A model generated the notes under the pieces. That model was given only the letters and a program-made list of their open reading frames with translations, made no database searches and had not been told where the DNA came from. 64,000 bases of DNA from Rhinopithecus roxellana (Eukaryota; Chordata; Mammalia; Primates; Cercopithecidae). The stretch is from the NCBI RefSeq assembly GCF_007565055.1, contig NC_044566.1, positions 92,968,297 through 93,032,296 on the forward strand. Direction: 5' to 3'. Position 1 is the first letter of the stretch. Each line of letters opens with the position of its first letter. Positions 1-11,319 of the stretch are shown here, piece after piece. Position numbers and translations under genes: made by a program.

Positions 1-58
1 AGGGGATTCCACTTCTACACCCTTTAACCCTCCGATCTCTTTAAATGTGCTAAACCTG

Positions 59-375
59 GGCCAGGCACGGTAGCTCATGCCTATAAGCCCAGCATTTTGG
101 GAGGGGGCGGCAGGTGGATCACCTGAGGTCAGGAGTTTGAGACCAGCCTGGCCAACATGGTGAAACACCATCTCTACTAAAAATACAACAACAACAAAAA
201 TTCGCCAGATATGGTGGTGTGTGTCTGTAATCCCAGCCACTCGGGAGGCTGAGGTAGGAGAATCGCTTGAACCCAGAAGGTGGAGGTTGCAGTGAGTCAA
301 GATCGTGCCACTGCACTCCAGCCTGGGTGACAGAGCGAGACTCTGTCTCAAAAATAAATAAACAAATAAATAAAT
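59..375 (+). mobile_element. AluS
   Basis: Full element. Target duplication AATGTGCTAAACC at 44-56 and 376-388. Confidence 0.95.
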
Positions 376-897
376 AATGTGCTAAACCCAGACAATTACA
401 CACATTTATTTATTTTTAGTAATTATCAGTGGTCACCAATGTGGGAGGTGAGTTACCTATTTCTGTAACTTCACTATGAGGTTATAATGAAAGCAAGTGC
501 CAGACCAAACTCTGTCCATACATACAAACATTTATTAAGACATAAAAAGAACCCTAAAACCTGCTTGATAAGTTCAGTGAAATCTCAACTCCCTGTACTT
601 TGTAAGACTCCAAAAGACTGCAAGAAAGGCTCGCCACAGGCAAAAAAAAAAACAATATTCTGATTTGGTTAACCATACTGTCAGACTAAGCCATCAAGAA
701 TCCACCAGACAAGTGGCTGAACACAGGACTATTCATTTAGGGATAGAGCCCGAGTGTTATTCTTTAAGGTAAAGAATTAAAGGCCAACTACATTATTATA
801 TTCTAATAGTACAAAGGCAGAGAATTTCTCTAAAGTAATAGCAATAACATAATATCGACAAGTATCACAAACTTCCTCAATGACAGCCCATTTCTTT
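376..897. other. Intronic sequence, nothing recognised
   Basis: AT-rich, no ORF of note, no repeat that I can name. Confidence 0.6.
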
Positions 898-1207
898 TTC
901 CTTCTTTGAGACAGGATCTCGCCCTGTAGCCTAGCAGTCTGGAGTACAGTGGTGCAATCACGGCTCACTGAAGCCCTGACCTCCTGGGCTCAAGTGCTTC
1001 TCCCACCTTAGCTTCCTGTGTAGCTGGAATTACAGGCGCACGCCAGCACACTCAGCTAACTTTTGTGGGGGTTTTTTTGTTTTTTGTTTTTTTTTTGGTA
1101 GAGACAGGGTTTCGCCAGGTTGGTCTCAAGTTCCTGACCTCCAGCAATCCACTGGCCTCGAACTCCCAAAGTGCTGGGATTATAGGCGTGGGCCATCACA
1201 CCTGGCT
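898..1207 (-). mobile_element. AluJ
   Basis: Full, diverged, T-tail at left; degenerate flanks 'agcccatttc' / 'agcccacttc'. Confidence 0.9.
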
Positions 1208-1490
1208 GATAGCCCACTTCTAACAGTTATTATGCTAATGAGGAAGCTACCAGTGTTTATAAGGAGAAAGATGGCTGAGCCGTTTGTAGTATTCCACCCC
1301 TCTAGAGTGTGGCCTCTTCAACAAATGTTAGTTAACCACTCTTAAGAGTGTGGCCACTTAGGATAGATGATTACTTCGAGATTGGAATGCAACACATGGA
1401 TACATGAACCCCAAAGCATATCACCTATGATGAAGATTTTAAATTAAACTACAGCTTCAATAACAGGGAGTTTATCACAACTAATTCAAT

Positions 1491-1762
1491 AGATCTGCAC
1501 TATCCAATACAGTAGCCACTGGTCACAAGAGGTTATTGAGCTCTTCAAATGTGGCTAATCAAACTGAGATATGCCAGAGGTGTAAAATATACACTGGATT
1601 TAGAAGACTTAGGGCCCAAAGAAAAGAATCTAAGGTGTCTTGTGTCTTGTTAATACTTTTTATACTGATTATGTACTTAATAACATTTTAGATATTGAGA
1701 TATTATTAAAATTAATTTTACCTGTTTACTTTTTTTAATGTAGCTATTAGAAAATTGAAAAT
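1491..1762 (+). mobile_element. hAT-Charlie-type DNA transposon relic
   Basis: 'gcactatccaatacagtagcc' type start and an AT-rich body, the same family as the relic at 8445. Broken off at an Alu. Confidence 0.7.
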
Positions 1763-1763
1763 T

Positions 1764-2065
1764 GGCCAAGCGCCATGGCTCATGCCTGTAATCTCAACAC
1801 TTTGGGAGGCTGAGGCAGACATTTGAGGTCAGGAGCTTGAGACCAGTCTGGCCAACATGGTGAAACCCCGTCTCTACTAAAAATACAAAAATTAGCCAGG
1901 CATGGTGATGAACACCTGTAATCCCAGCTACTCGGGAGGCTGAGGCAGGAGAATTGTTTGAACCCGGGAGGCGGAGGTTGCAGTGAGCCCAGATCACACC
2001 ACTGCACTCCAGCCTGGGTGACAGAACAATACTCCATCTCAAAAATTTAAAAAAAAAAAAAAAAA
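1764..2065 (+). mobile_element. AluS
   Basis: Full element inserted in the hAT relic; ends in poly(A). Confidence 0.95.
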
Positions 2066-2080
2066 TTTGCATTTGCCCTA

Positions 2081-2428
2081 TGTATTATTCAGTTTTTACA
2101 TTGCTATGAAGATACTACCCGAGACTAGGTAATTTATAAACAAAGGTTTAATTGACTCCCAGTTCCACATGGCTGGGGAGGCTTAAGGAAACTTACAATC
2201 ATGGCAGAAGGAAAGCAGGCACCTTCTTCACAAGGCAGCAGGGGAGAGTAGTGCAAAGGAGGAACTTCCAAACACTTGTAAGATCATAAGATCCTGTGAG
2301 AACCAACTCACTATCATGAGAAAAACATGGGGGGAACTGCCCCCATGATCCAATCACCTCCCTCCCTCAACACCTGGGGATTACAGGTCGAGATGAGAGT
2401 TGGGTGGGGACACAGAGCCAAACCACAC
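2081..2428 (-). mobile_element. MaLR LTR (THE1/MST type), antisense
   Basis: Reads TGTATTATTCAG... to ...GAGCCAAACCACACCA, the reverse of the LTR start TGATATGGTTTGGC. About 348 bp, near full THE1/MST length. Confidence 0.85.
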
Positions 2429-2822
2429 CACCCTGCAACTGTGTTTCACACTGCATTCCTACTGAACTGAAGATATGTAGACTCTTCCTCCAGGCCTCCA
2501 GATTCAAAAGAATCTGGAAAGCAGTATCGTGCACTTCAGCACATGATTCAGAAGATACCTCAGACATGTCATTCTCAAATAATCATTCCTGTTAGTTGTA
2601 TTTTGATGATAGTCACCTCGAACAATCCCTTCTTAACCAAAACTCCCGCCCTCTTTGATGCCTTCATTGCCATGAAGGCATGAAACCATATTTTATTTCC
2701 AATCACTTCTTCTAGTCCCTACAAGGCGCAAACATCATTGAAATAGCATTTTAATTAGAAACCGCTTGTCCCGAAATTTATAATACACAAAATTACCTTC
2801 AATCCAAACGAATCATATAGGT

Positions 2823-3128
2823 AGGCCACAGTGGCTCACGCCTGTAATCCCAGCACTTTGGGAGGCCGAGGCAGGCCGATCACCTGAGGTCAGGAGTTTG
2901 AGACCAGCCTGGCCAACATGGTGAAACCCCGTCTCTACTAACAAACACAAAAATTAGACGGGCATGGTGGGGCACACCTGTAATCCCAGCTACTCAGGAG
3001 GCTGAGGCAGGAGAATCTCTTGAAGCCAGGAGGCAAAGGTTACAGTGAGCAGAGATCACATGACTGTACTCCAGCCTGAGCAAAAGAGCAAGACTCCGTG
3101 TCACAAATAAATAAATAAATAATATAAA
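2823..3128 (+). mobile_element. AluS
   Basis: Full element with a (AAAT)n-type tail. Confidence 0.95.
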
Positions 3129-3142
3129 TATTAAGTAAATGA

Positions 3143-3440
3143 GGCTGGGTGCACAGTGGCTCACGCCTGAAATCTCAGCACTTTGGGAGGCTGAGGCAGG
3201 TGGATCACCTGAGGTCAGGAGTTCGAGACCATCCTGGCCAACATGGTGAAAGCCCGTCTCTACTAAAAATATAAATGTTAGCCGGGTGCAGTGGTGTACG
3301 CCTGTAATCCCAGCTACTCAGGAGGCTGAGGTGGGAGAATTGTTTGAACCTGGGAGGTGTAGGTTGCAGTGAGCTGAGATCACACCACTGCACTCCAGCC
3401 TGGGTGACAGAGCGAGACTCCATCTCAAAAAAAAAAAAAC
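3143..3440 (+). mobile_element. AluS
   Basis: Full element; target duplication TATTAAGTAAATGA / TATTAAATAAATGA (3129-3142, 3441-3454). About 340 bp from PCCA exon 2. Confidence 0.95.
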
Positions 3441-3778
3441 TATTAAATAAATGAAAGAAAAACTCAATAGTTTAATTAAATCTCTTAACTGCCCAGTCTT
3501 TAAGAACAAATGATTTCTTAGTTATTCTTCTGAAAACAAAGGAAACACATTGTAAATGCATTCAATTTTTGGTAAAGATACAAATACAAAATTAAAAAGA
3601 TTCAGACTGTGGCCCACAATGAAAAACAGAACACCTAAAGATTGAGCATCTATAGAAACATAATGCTAGAGTGATCAATGACCCCACAGTCTTAACAAAA
3701 TCCCATTGAACACAGTATGGAGACAAGAAAGTAAAACCACGATAAGTTAGTTGTTGAGAGTATCGTTTAAATACTTAC

Positions 3779-3856
3779 TTTTTCATTAGGATCATATCCC
3801 ACTGAACCAAGATTACGGGACACCATTAAGTGCTGTCTTGAATAGTGCGGAACATG
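3779..3856 (-). CDS. PCCA: PCCA coding exon 2
   Basis: A 78-nt exon, 26 codons (residues 36-61), ending in MVSRNLGSVGYDPNEK. It has an AG acceptor at 3858-3857 behind a T-rich tract and a GTAAGT donor at 3778-3773; both ends are phase 0. It encodes the end of the mitochondrial presequence; processing of human PCCA is reported near residue 52, so mature protein would begin inside this exon. The biotin carboxylase domain starts in the next exon, which lies beyond the left edge. Compared with the human protein as I remember it, three residues in the cleaved part differ (Pro38, His39 and His44 against Leu, Tyr and Cys), while everything from Leu45 on looks identical. No stop codon or frameshift is seen. 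Confidence 0.96.
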
Positions 3857-4437
3857 CTACAAAAAAAGAAAAGCAAAATAAATTGCAAATACTTGATGGG
3901 CTTTTGAACATTTTTTCAGGATATTTCTTCCAGTTAGGTTCTAGCGAAAGTGTTTGATCAATAAATGTAGTTCTAGGCAATACACATTATTATAATTATG
4001 GAAGGGAAATCATATCTACAGACACAGCCCGTCGGCATGTAAGAGAAACCAAAAGCATCAAAACAATCCCCAGAAAAGCAAAACAAGAATTGTCGATGGG
4101 CCAAGCAAATCTGAAGAAAGCCTTTCAGACCTTGCAAAAGGATAGAGCAGGGTCAGAAATGTCACAGACCACAAAGAACTTCTAAAAACACAAAACAAGA
4201 GTCTTGGTCTCAGGGAGCTTCGAATTTAACAGTGGCCAGAACATAATAAAATACTATTTTTATATTTGCTGATGTCATCAGCCTGATTTCTTATTTCACG
4301 TTTTCTGGTACAAAAGTGGTTTGGCTGATAAATATGAAAAAGCAAAACCAGTAATCAAGGATATTTCTCATTCACTGAACTGTTTGTGAAGAAAGCATAT
4401 CTTAATGCTTTAATACTTAAGAACATTAAGTGACTAA
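3857..4437. other. Intron 1 next to exon 2, nothing recognised
   Basis: Pyrimidine-rich acceptor tract (minus strand) at 3859-3880; the rest looks like ordinary intron. Confidence 0.6.
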
Positions 4438-4578
4438 GCCAGGCACAGTGGTACACGCCTGGAATCCCAGCTACTCAGGAGGCAGAGGTGGGAGTATTAC
4501 TTGAGCCCGGGAGTTTGAGGCCACAGTGAGCCAAGATCACACCACTGTACTCCAGCCTGGGCAACAGAGCAAGACCCC
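4438..4578 (+). mobile_element. Alu, internally deleted (AluJ-like)
   Basis: Head joined to the 'cccagctactcaggagg' region, then 'gagcaagacccc'; about half length. Confidence 0.85.
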
Positions 4579-4680
4579 TTAGAACTTTCTAAGAGGATAG
4601 CAACTCAAATAAGAAACAAAATGTTTTTACAGCAACATTTTCAAATGAACTGAAGAAATTGTACAACCACTTTTTAACGA

Positions 4681-4962
4681 GTCGGGCACCATGGCTCATG
4701 CCTGTAATTCTAGCACTTTGGGAGGCCGAGGCAGGTGGATCACCTGAGGTCAGGAGTTTGCAACCAGACTGGCCAAAATGGCGAAACCCCGTCTCTACTA
4801 AAAATACAAAAAAAAAATTAGCGGGGCATGATGGCACACACCTGTAGTCCCAGCTACTCAGGAGGCTGAGGTAGAATTGCTTGAACCCAGGAGGCGGAGG
4901 TTGCAGTGAGCTGAGATCGTGCCACTGCACTCCAGCCTGGGCAACAAGAGCGAAACTCATCA
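4681..4962 (+). mobile_element. AluS with microsatellite tail
   Basis: Full element; the A-tail has been replaced by (GAAT)12. Confidence 0.95.
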
Positions 4963-5010
4963 GAATGAATGAATGAATGAATGAATGAATGAATGAATGA
5001 ATGAATGAAT
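4963..5010 (+). repeat. (GAAT)12 microsatellite
   Basis: Twelve perfect tetranucleotide units, apparently grown from the tail of the Alu just upstream. Confidence 0.97.
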
Positions 5011-5490
5011 AGTAATCTCTATACAAAAGTGGAGGTAAAAGATACAAAAAGATATAGTTTATAAAATAAAACCTTTACCAAGTAAAAGACTAGGAACAAC
5101 AAGGAACTATGAATGGAAAATTATTACTGTGTCCCTATTAAAGATCAAGACTATCTCTCATATATTCCTTCAAGCATAACTGTGAGTTCAAAGAGCATTA
5201 TCTCCAAGTTTATGACAAAGTTGAGTCCCAAGAACTTTAATTTTTCAAAGGTCACAGGCTGATGCTGTCATGGTTACAAGATTTAACCACAGATTGGTCA
5301 AGAGCTTTCTGAAGTTTTTTATTTTTAGATAAGAAAAACAGTGGCAATTCCCACATAAACACTAATATCTACTCAAAGACATGATGTTGTTCCACAGAGC
5401 TTGCACACATGTGAACCTGTAATAACGCGGCCCAAAGCTGTAAAAAGCATAGATGCCTCCCAGTGAGACAGCAACCAGAAGTAGAACTCG

Positions 5491-5763
5491 GGCCGGGCGC
5501 AGTGGCTCACACCTGTAATCCTAGCACTTTGGGAGGCCGAGGCGGGCGGATCGCTTGAGGTCGGGAGTTCGAGACCAGCCTGACCAACATAAAGTAACCC
5601 CATCTCTACTAAAAATACAAAATTAGCTGAGAGTGGTGGTGCACACCCATAATCCCAGCTACTTGGATGGCTGAACCTGGGAGATGGAGGTTGCAGTGAG
5701 CCGAGATTGTGCCGCTGCACTCCAGCCTGGGCAAAAAGAGCGAAACTCTGTCTCAGAAAAAAG
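5491..5763 (+). mobile_element. AluS
   Basis: Exact 13-bp duplication AGAAGTAGAACTC at 5477-5489 and 5764-5776. Confidence 0.95.
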
Positions 5764-6304
5764 AGAAGTAGAACTCCACAAGCAAATACAACTATGACAG
5801 AACAACTACCAGTGTGAACCATTCCCACGACAAGTCTCAACTGGTTTGGAGTCAGCCCCACAAAGGCTCTGTTCCTGTTTACTCCTGGGAGACATTCATG
5901 GAAGGTCAAAAATGAAGAATCAGGTCAACACTCAGACAATTTGTGTAAAGCCACAACATAAAGTTTATTTTCTAAATGCAGGAAAACATTTGTAGAAGTC
6001 TGCTAATTTGAACCTCTACACAATTTTAACGTTTGTTGTTTTTGTTAAGCATGTAACAAACTGGCTACATGCCAAGTCCAAAATTCTTTGTAAGGTATTT
6101 CCTAGCAATAAAGGTTCTGAGAAAGAACTTCAATCAATTCTATTTATAAAGACTATTTAGCCAATCACAGCCAAAGGAGAAAGGTCAGGGTGTGCAAAAT
6201 GACTCCCCAATAACATATTGCCATTGGTTCTCTCCCACAGGAATAATGATTTCCTATATTTTCCACACATAGAAAAGAAATGCCTGCAAATGGTTTGGCA
6301 CATG

Positions 6305-6465
6305 GGAAGTGGCATTGACCCTCAGAGTCACAAGACTTGGGTCAACTCTCAGCTATGAGTCATTGAGCTAATCATTTCTCTGGGCCCCCGTTTCCATCTA
6401 CAAAACGTAGGTGATGACACCTCCCTGATTTCCTAGGGAGTTGTTAAAAGGATCAAATGAGTTTT
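6305..6465 (+). mobile_element. MIR element
   Basis: 'cacaagacttgggtc ... gagtcattgagctaatcatttctctgggc ... ttaaaaggatcaaatgag' fits the MIR core and 3' part. Confidence 0.75.
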
Positions 6466-6603
6466 TATAAACAGTAAAGTGCCAAAAAATGTAAGGTTTT
6501 ACACGAAAACTAAATCCAAATATGCAGCTGTCACCTTCTTTCTCAAAATCATACCAGAACCACTTGGGAGTTACCATTAGAGAATAATATAGTCAATAAG
6601 AGT

Positions 6604-6790
6604 TCTGGTCTAGACTCAGATTCTGACCTGGATTCGAATCTTGACTCTGACATTTCCTAGATATATAGAAAGTTTCTTCATTTGTACACTGGGGATAATA
6701 ATAGTACTTATCTAGGTCACAATGCTGCTATGAGGATTAAATGAGAATGTCTAACATGGCTAGCACAGTCTTGCATATATTATCATCAGC
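6604..6790 (+). mobile_element. MIR element
   Basis: 'ctgacctggattcgaatc ... ggggataataatagtactt ... gaggattaaatgag' fits MIR. Confidence 0.8.
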
Positions 6791-6906
6791 ACACAGTAAC
6801 TTAACAAAATGGGGGCAAATGGTAGGTTTTTAGACAAACTGGATGCATGCCTTCCAGTCACTGCAAACAGGGAAACAACTATCCTTTCTTAAGATTACAT
6901 AGCACC

Positions 6907-7518
6907 GGCCAGGCGCAGTGGCTCACGCCTGTAATCCCAGCACTTTGGGAGGCCAAGGCGGGTGGATCACAAGGTCAGGAGATTGAGACCATTCTGGCTA
7001 ACACAGTGAAACCCCGTCTCTACTAAAAATACAAAAAAAAAAAAAAAAAAAGCCCGGGCGCAGTGGCTCAAGCCTGTAATCCCAGCACTTTGGGAGGCCG
7101 AGATGGGTGGATCACGAGGTCAGGAGATCGAGACTATCCTGGCTAACACAGTGAAACCCCGTCTCTACTAAAAAAAATACAAAAAACTAGCCGGGCCTGG
7201 TGGCGGGCGCCTGTAGTCCCAGCTACTCGGGAGGCTGAGGCAGGAGAATGGCGTGAATCCGGGAGGCGGAGCTTGCAGTGAGCTGAAGTGAGCTGAGATC
7301 CGGCCACTGCACTCCAGCCCGGGCGGCAGAGCGAGACTCCATCTCGAAAAAAAAAAAAAAAAATTAGCCGGGCGTGGTGGCCTGTAATCCTAGCTACTCG
7401 GGAAGCAGGAGAATGGCATGAACCCAGGAGGCAGAGGTTGCAGTGAGCCGAGATCACGCCACTGCACTCTAGCCTGGGTGACAGAGTGAGACTCCGTCTC
7501 AAAAAAAAAAAAAAAAAA
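6907..7518 (+). mobile_element. AluS/Y split by another Alu
   Basis: Left part 6907-7051, right part 7364-7518. The break is in the central A-rich linker. Short duplication ATAGCACC / ATAGCAAC. Confidence 0.92.
7052..7363 (+). mobile_element. AluY (Old World monkey type) inside an Alu
   Basis: Full element with 'gctcaagcctg', 'aactagccgggc' and 'gatccggccactgc'; carries a small local duplication of 'agtgagctga' near 7280. Confidence 0.93.
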
Positions 7519-7519
7519 T

Positions 7520-8444
7520 AGCAACTACTTTCATAAGTATGATGTGGCCTCACGTGGCAGTTAAAACTGGTAAATCCACTAGCAAATATCTTAAAGAACA
7601 ATCTAAACACCAGTTCTGCCAAAACCGAAACTACTGTTAACTCACCCACAGTAGCATTCAGGTGAATAATACTAAATAACTCATTATCAGATAAATTCAT
7701 TATCAGAATGCATTCTGCTTCAAAGAAGAAACTGTCCTCAAAACTGGGTTAATGGAGCTATAAAATGGTCTCACCAAGGTCAAAGTAAACATTAGTATAC
7801 GTCATCTTGCTTCATCTCTAAAATTCCAGGTAAAGGTCTTACCCATGTATTACGACACAGAGTTTGGAAGCATCTGTTGAGTATTTCATCGTGCATTGTA
7901 ACAGAGCCCAAGGGGCCTTCTGAGCACATGCCCTTCTCTGAAGACACCTGATTTAAATCTGGCTTTTTCCTGGAAGCACAGCTTTTCTTTCAAATAGACT
8001 ATTTAGTCTTCAGGATCTCAGAGACCATTCCAGTCTTCAGTGTCTGCCAAAAGCCAAGCTGAACACCTAATATTTGAGAGAGATGTTCAAGACTCAAGAT
8101 TCTCTGGGCTCTGCCTCTGTACTAAGCTCAAGCACCAGGAAACTATACATGTCAACTCTAGAACTTCATCATCCCACCCTTGACTTTTCAGCCAGGCCAT
8201 TCTTCCCCATCTGGCTGTAGCAGATGTTGTCAGAGGCCACTCAGATCCTCTCTAGCTGCTGTGTTGACAACTAACGGCTCACACCTGCTCCCTCATCTCG
8301 ACCATGTTCCTCAACTATACAGTTCTCCATCAAGCCTGAGAGCTACCCCCACCCTGCCCTGCCAAGGGCTAACACTGCATTCAAAAGGCCAGTACCAGCG
8401 CCTCAAGGTGGGACTTCATCAGTAGCACAATCTGTGCCCTAGAG
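7520..8444. other. Intronic unique sequence
   Basis: Not recognised as a repeat; an open frame at 8180-8425 has no features of a protein I know. Confidence 0.5.
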
Positions 8445-8640
8445 CTGTTCCACCCAATATGGCAGCCATGAGCCACACTCAGATGTGCTCTAAGAGTAAA
8501 CTACACACTGGATTTTGAAAACTTAGTACCCAAAAAATGTAAAAGACCTCATTAGTGAATTTTTACATTTACATTATTTCAAATAATACTTTGAATATTT
8601 GAATATATTAAGTAAAACATATTAATTTCATCTTATTTTA

Positions 8641-8817
8641 CTTTTTTTGTTTTTTTAAGAGATGGGGGTCTCACTATGTTTGCCCAGGCTGGACTGCAGT
8701 GCCTAGTCACAGGCACAACTACAGCCTATGGCAGCCTCTAACGCCTAGACTCAAATGATCTTTCCACCTCAGCCTCCTGAGTAGCTGAGACTACACATCC
8801 CTGCCACTACACCTAGC
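8641..8817 (-). mobile_element. Alu monomer-like fragment (FLAM/AluJ)
   Basis: T-run, 'agagatgggggtctcactatg', 'cctcctgagtagctgagac'; single-arm length. Confidence 0.8.
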
Positions 8818-8827
8818 TTCATTTTAC

Positions 8828-9102
8828 TTTTTTTTTTTTGAGACAGGATCTCACTGTGTTGCCCAGGCTGAAGTGTCGTGACATGATCATAGCTCACTGC
8901 AGCCCTGAACTCCTGCGTTCAAGCAATCCTCCCACCTCAGCCTCCTGAGTAGCTGGGACTACGGATGCATGCCACCATGCCCCACTAATATTTTTATTTT
9001 TTGTAGAGATGGGGCGGCAGGGGAGGGGGGGGTTCTCACTATTTTCCCCAGGCTTGTCTTGAACTCCTGGCCTCAAGCAATCCTCCCACCTTGGCCTCTT
9101 CA
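8828..9102 (-). mobile_element. AluJ, head missing
   Basis: Ends at 'accttggcctcttc' with no head. Flanks 'cttcattttac' / 'cttcactttat' look like a duplication. Confidence 0.88.
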
Positions 9103-9138
9103 CTTTATTTTTTAACATTTAAGTATTAGAAGATTTTT

Positions 9139-10918
9139 GTTTGTTTTTTGAGACGGAGTCTCACTTTGTCGCCAGGCTGGAGTGCAGTGGTGCCATCTCG
9201 GCTCACTGCAACCTCCACCTCCCAAGTTCAAACGATTCTCCTGCCTCGGCCTCCCCAGTAGCTGGGATTACAGGTGCCTGCCACTGAGAGGTAACAGTGT
9301 GCTAGCAGCCCTCATTCTCAGCACTTCCTCGGCCTCGGCGTCCACTCTGGCGGCACTTGAGGAGCCCTTCAGCCCGCCATGGCACTGTGGGAACCCCTCT
9401 CTGGGCTGGCTGAGGCCAGAGCCACCTCCCTCTGCTTGCAGGAAGGTGTGGAGGGAGAGGCGCGGACGGGAAACGGGGCTGCACAGGGAGCTCCCGGGCC
9501 AGTGCAAGTTTCAGCAGGCCCCGGCGCAGGCTCCACGGACCCTGCACATGGAGTGGCCCACCGGCCGGCCTGCATGGCACCACAGGCCCAGGGCAGTGAG
9601 GGGCCTAGCACCAGGGCTAGCAGCTGTGGAGGTTGCGCCCGGTCCCCCAGCAGTGCCGGCCCGCGGGCGCTGCACTCAAATTCTTGCTGGATTTAGTTGC
9701 CTCCCCATGGGGCAGGGCTAGTGACCTGCAGCCCGCCATGTCTGAGCTCCCTGCCTGCAGTGGGCTCCTGCGAGGCCCGAGCCTCCCCAACGGGCGCCGC
9801 CCCTGTTCCCTGGCACCTGGTCCCATCCACAGCCCAAGGGCTGAGGAGTGCAGGCGTGGCTCAGGACTGGCAGGCAGCTCCACCTGCAGCCAAGGTACAG
9901 GATCCACCAGGTGAAGCCAGCTGGGCTCCTGAGCCGATGGGACTTGGAGAACTTTTATATCTAGCCCGAGGATTGTATGTGCACCAATCAGAACTCTGTA
10001 TCTAGCTAATCTGGTGGGGCCTTGGAGAACTTTTCCCTCTAGCTAGAGGATCCTAAATACACCAGTCAGCACTCTGTGTCTGGCTCAGGGTTTGTAAATA
10101 TACCAATCAGTACTCTGTGTCTAGCTCAAGGTTTGTAAATACACCAATTGGTACTCTGTATCTAGCTAACTCTGTATCTAGCTAACCTACTGGGGACTTG
10201 GAGAACTTTTCTGTCTAGCACTCTGTGTCTAGCTCAAGGATTGTAAACGCACCAATCAGCACGCTGTCAAAACGGACCAATCAGCTCTCTATAAAATAGA
10301 CCAATCAGCTCTCTGTAAAATGGACCAATCAGCAGGATGTGGGTGGGGTCAGATAAGGGAATAAAAGCAGGCTACCTGCGCCAGCAGTGGCAACCCACTC
10401 AGGTCCCCTTTCACACTGTGGAAGCTTTGTTCTTTCGCTCTGTGTCCACGCTGTCTTTATTAGCCGTTAACACTCACCGCGAAAGTCTGCAGCTTCACTC
10501 CTAAAGCCAACGAGACCATGAACCCATCAGGAAGAAGGAACAACTCCAGATGCGCTGCCTTTATGAGCTGTAACACCACGAAGGTCTGCAGCTTCACTCC
10601 TGACAGCGAGACCACGAACCCACCAAAAGGAAGAAGCTCCAGACACATCTGAAAGTCTGAAGGAACAAACTCCAGACACACTATCTTTAAGAACTGTAAC
10701 ACTCACCGTTGAGGGTCTGCGGCTTCATTCTTGAAGTCAGTGAAACCAAGAACCCATCAATTCTGGACACACCACCACACCCGGCTAATGTTTGTATTTT
10801 TAGTAGAGACAGGCTTTCACCATGTTGGCCAGGATGGTCTCAATCTCTTCACCTTGTGATCCACCCGCCTCGGCCTCCCAAAGCGCTAGAATTACAGTCC
10901 TGAGCCACCCCGCCTGGC
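9139..10918 (-). mobile_element. Alu split by the solo LTR12
   Basis: Tail and right arm at 9139-9284, left arm and head at 10772-10918; together one full Alu. Exact duplication GAAGATTTTT at 9129-9138 and 10919-10928. Confidence 0.95.
9285..10771 (+). mobile_element. Solo LTR12 (HERV9-family) LTR, 1487 bp
   Basis: Begins TGAGAGGTAACAG and ends GGACACA, with an exact 4-bp target duplication CCAC (9281-9284 and 10772-10775). GC-rich U3 start, then tandem enhancer units about 9950-10330 carrying repeated CCAATCAG boxes, a GATA-like motif (AGATAAGG), a TATA-like AATAAAAG at about 10360, and duplicated 'ctgcagcttcactcct' units at the 3' end. This matches LTR12C-type structure as I remember it. 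No internal proviral genes remain. It lies in PCCA intron 1, antisense to PCCA, inside an Alu. LTR12 elements are known to act as promoters and enhancers in primates; activity here is unknown. Confidence 0.93.
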
Positions 10919-10979
10919 GAAGATTTTTAATGACATTTGTAGCTCACCTTATATTTCTATTGGGCAGCACTGATCTAGG

Positions 10980-11153
10980 GCAGTTGTTCTCAAATTTTAC
11001 CATGCATCAAAATTACCTGAAAGGCTTATTAAAACACTGCTGGGCTCCATCACCAGATATTCAGACTCTGCAGCTCTGGGCTAGGGCTGGATAATTTGCA
11101 TTTCTAACAATATCCGATAATGCTGCTGGTTAACACGTTGAGAAATACTGCTC
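10980..11153 (+). mobile_element. MER5A-type hAT-Charlie element
   Basis: Starts 'cagttgttctcaaa' and ends 'ttgagaaatactgctc', inverted ends typical of MER5; the middle matches 'aatttgcatttctaac'. Confidence 0.8.
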
Positions 11154-11319
11154 TAGAGCTCCCCACAGGAACAGAATGAAGCTAGTCTCCAGCTATGAAA
11201 ACAAAGATGTGTTTCAGTGTAAGTACTGTCTCACTCTTCCCTCTCAAGTCTTAACCCTCCCTGTTTCTAAGACACTAAATACTCACGAACGTGGGCAATT
11301 GATTTGTCTTTTTTTTCTT

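Larger units (their letters stand above)
1..3778 (-). other. PCCA: PCCA intron 2, first 3.8 kb (continues off the left edge)
   Basis: Follows the GTAAGT donor of exon 2 on the minus strand. Contains five Alus, an antisense MaLR LTR and an hAT-type relic. The acceptor and exon 3 are outside the window. Confidence 0.85.
8445..10975 (+). mobile_element. hAT-Charlie-type relic split by Alus and the LTR12
   Basis: Pieces at 8445-8640, 9103-9138 and 10929-10975 together form one element ('gctgttccacccaatatggc' to 'ttctattgggcagcactg'). The gaps are filled by two older Alu pieces and by the Alu carrying the LTR12. Confidence 0.75.

Noticed and set aside
59..375. tRNA-like A and B boxes
   Set aside because: These are the internal Pol III promoter elements of Alus, here and in every other Alu; no tRNA gene was seen.
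4963..5010. Regular short repeats that could suggest a CRISPR array
   Set aside because: A plain tetranucleotide microsatellite with no spacers, in a primate genome.
7143..7700. 185-codon open frame on the minus strand
   Set aside because: Almost entirely Alu sequence read in reverse; Alu copies give such frames throughout the window (also 4589-5047, 5373-5909, 55967-56449, 59967-60524).
8180..8425. 81-codon open frame in PCCA intron 1
   Set aside because: Opposite strand to PCCA, no known motif, chance length.
9182..10005. Several overlapping open frames on both strands, up to 179 codons
   Set aside because: They lie in the GC-rich start of the solo LTR12, which is non-coding; no proviral gene is present.
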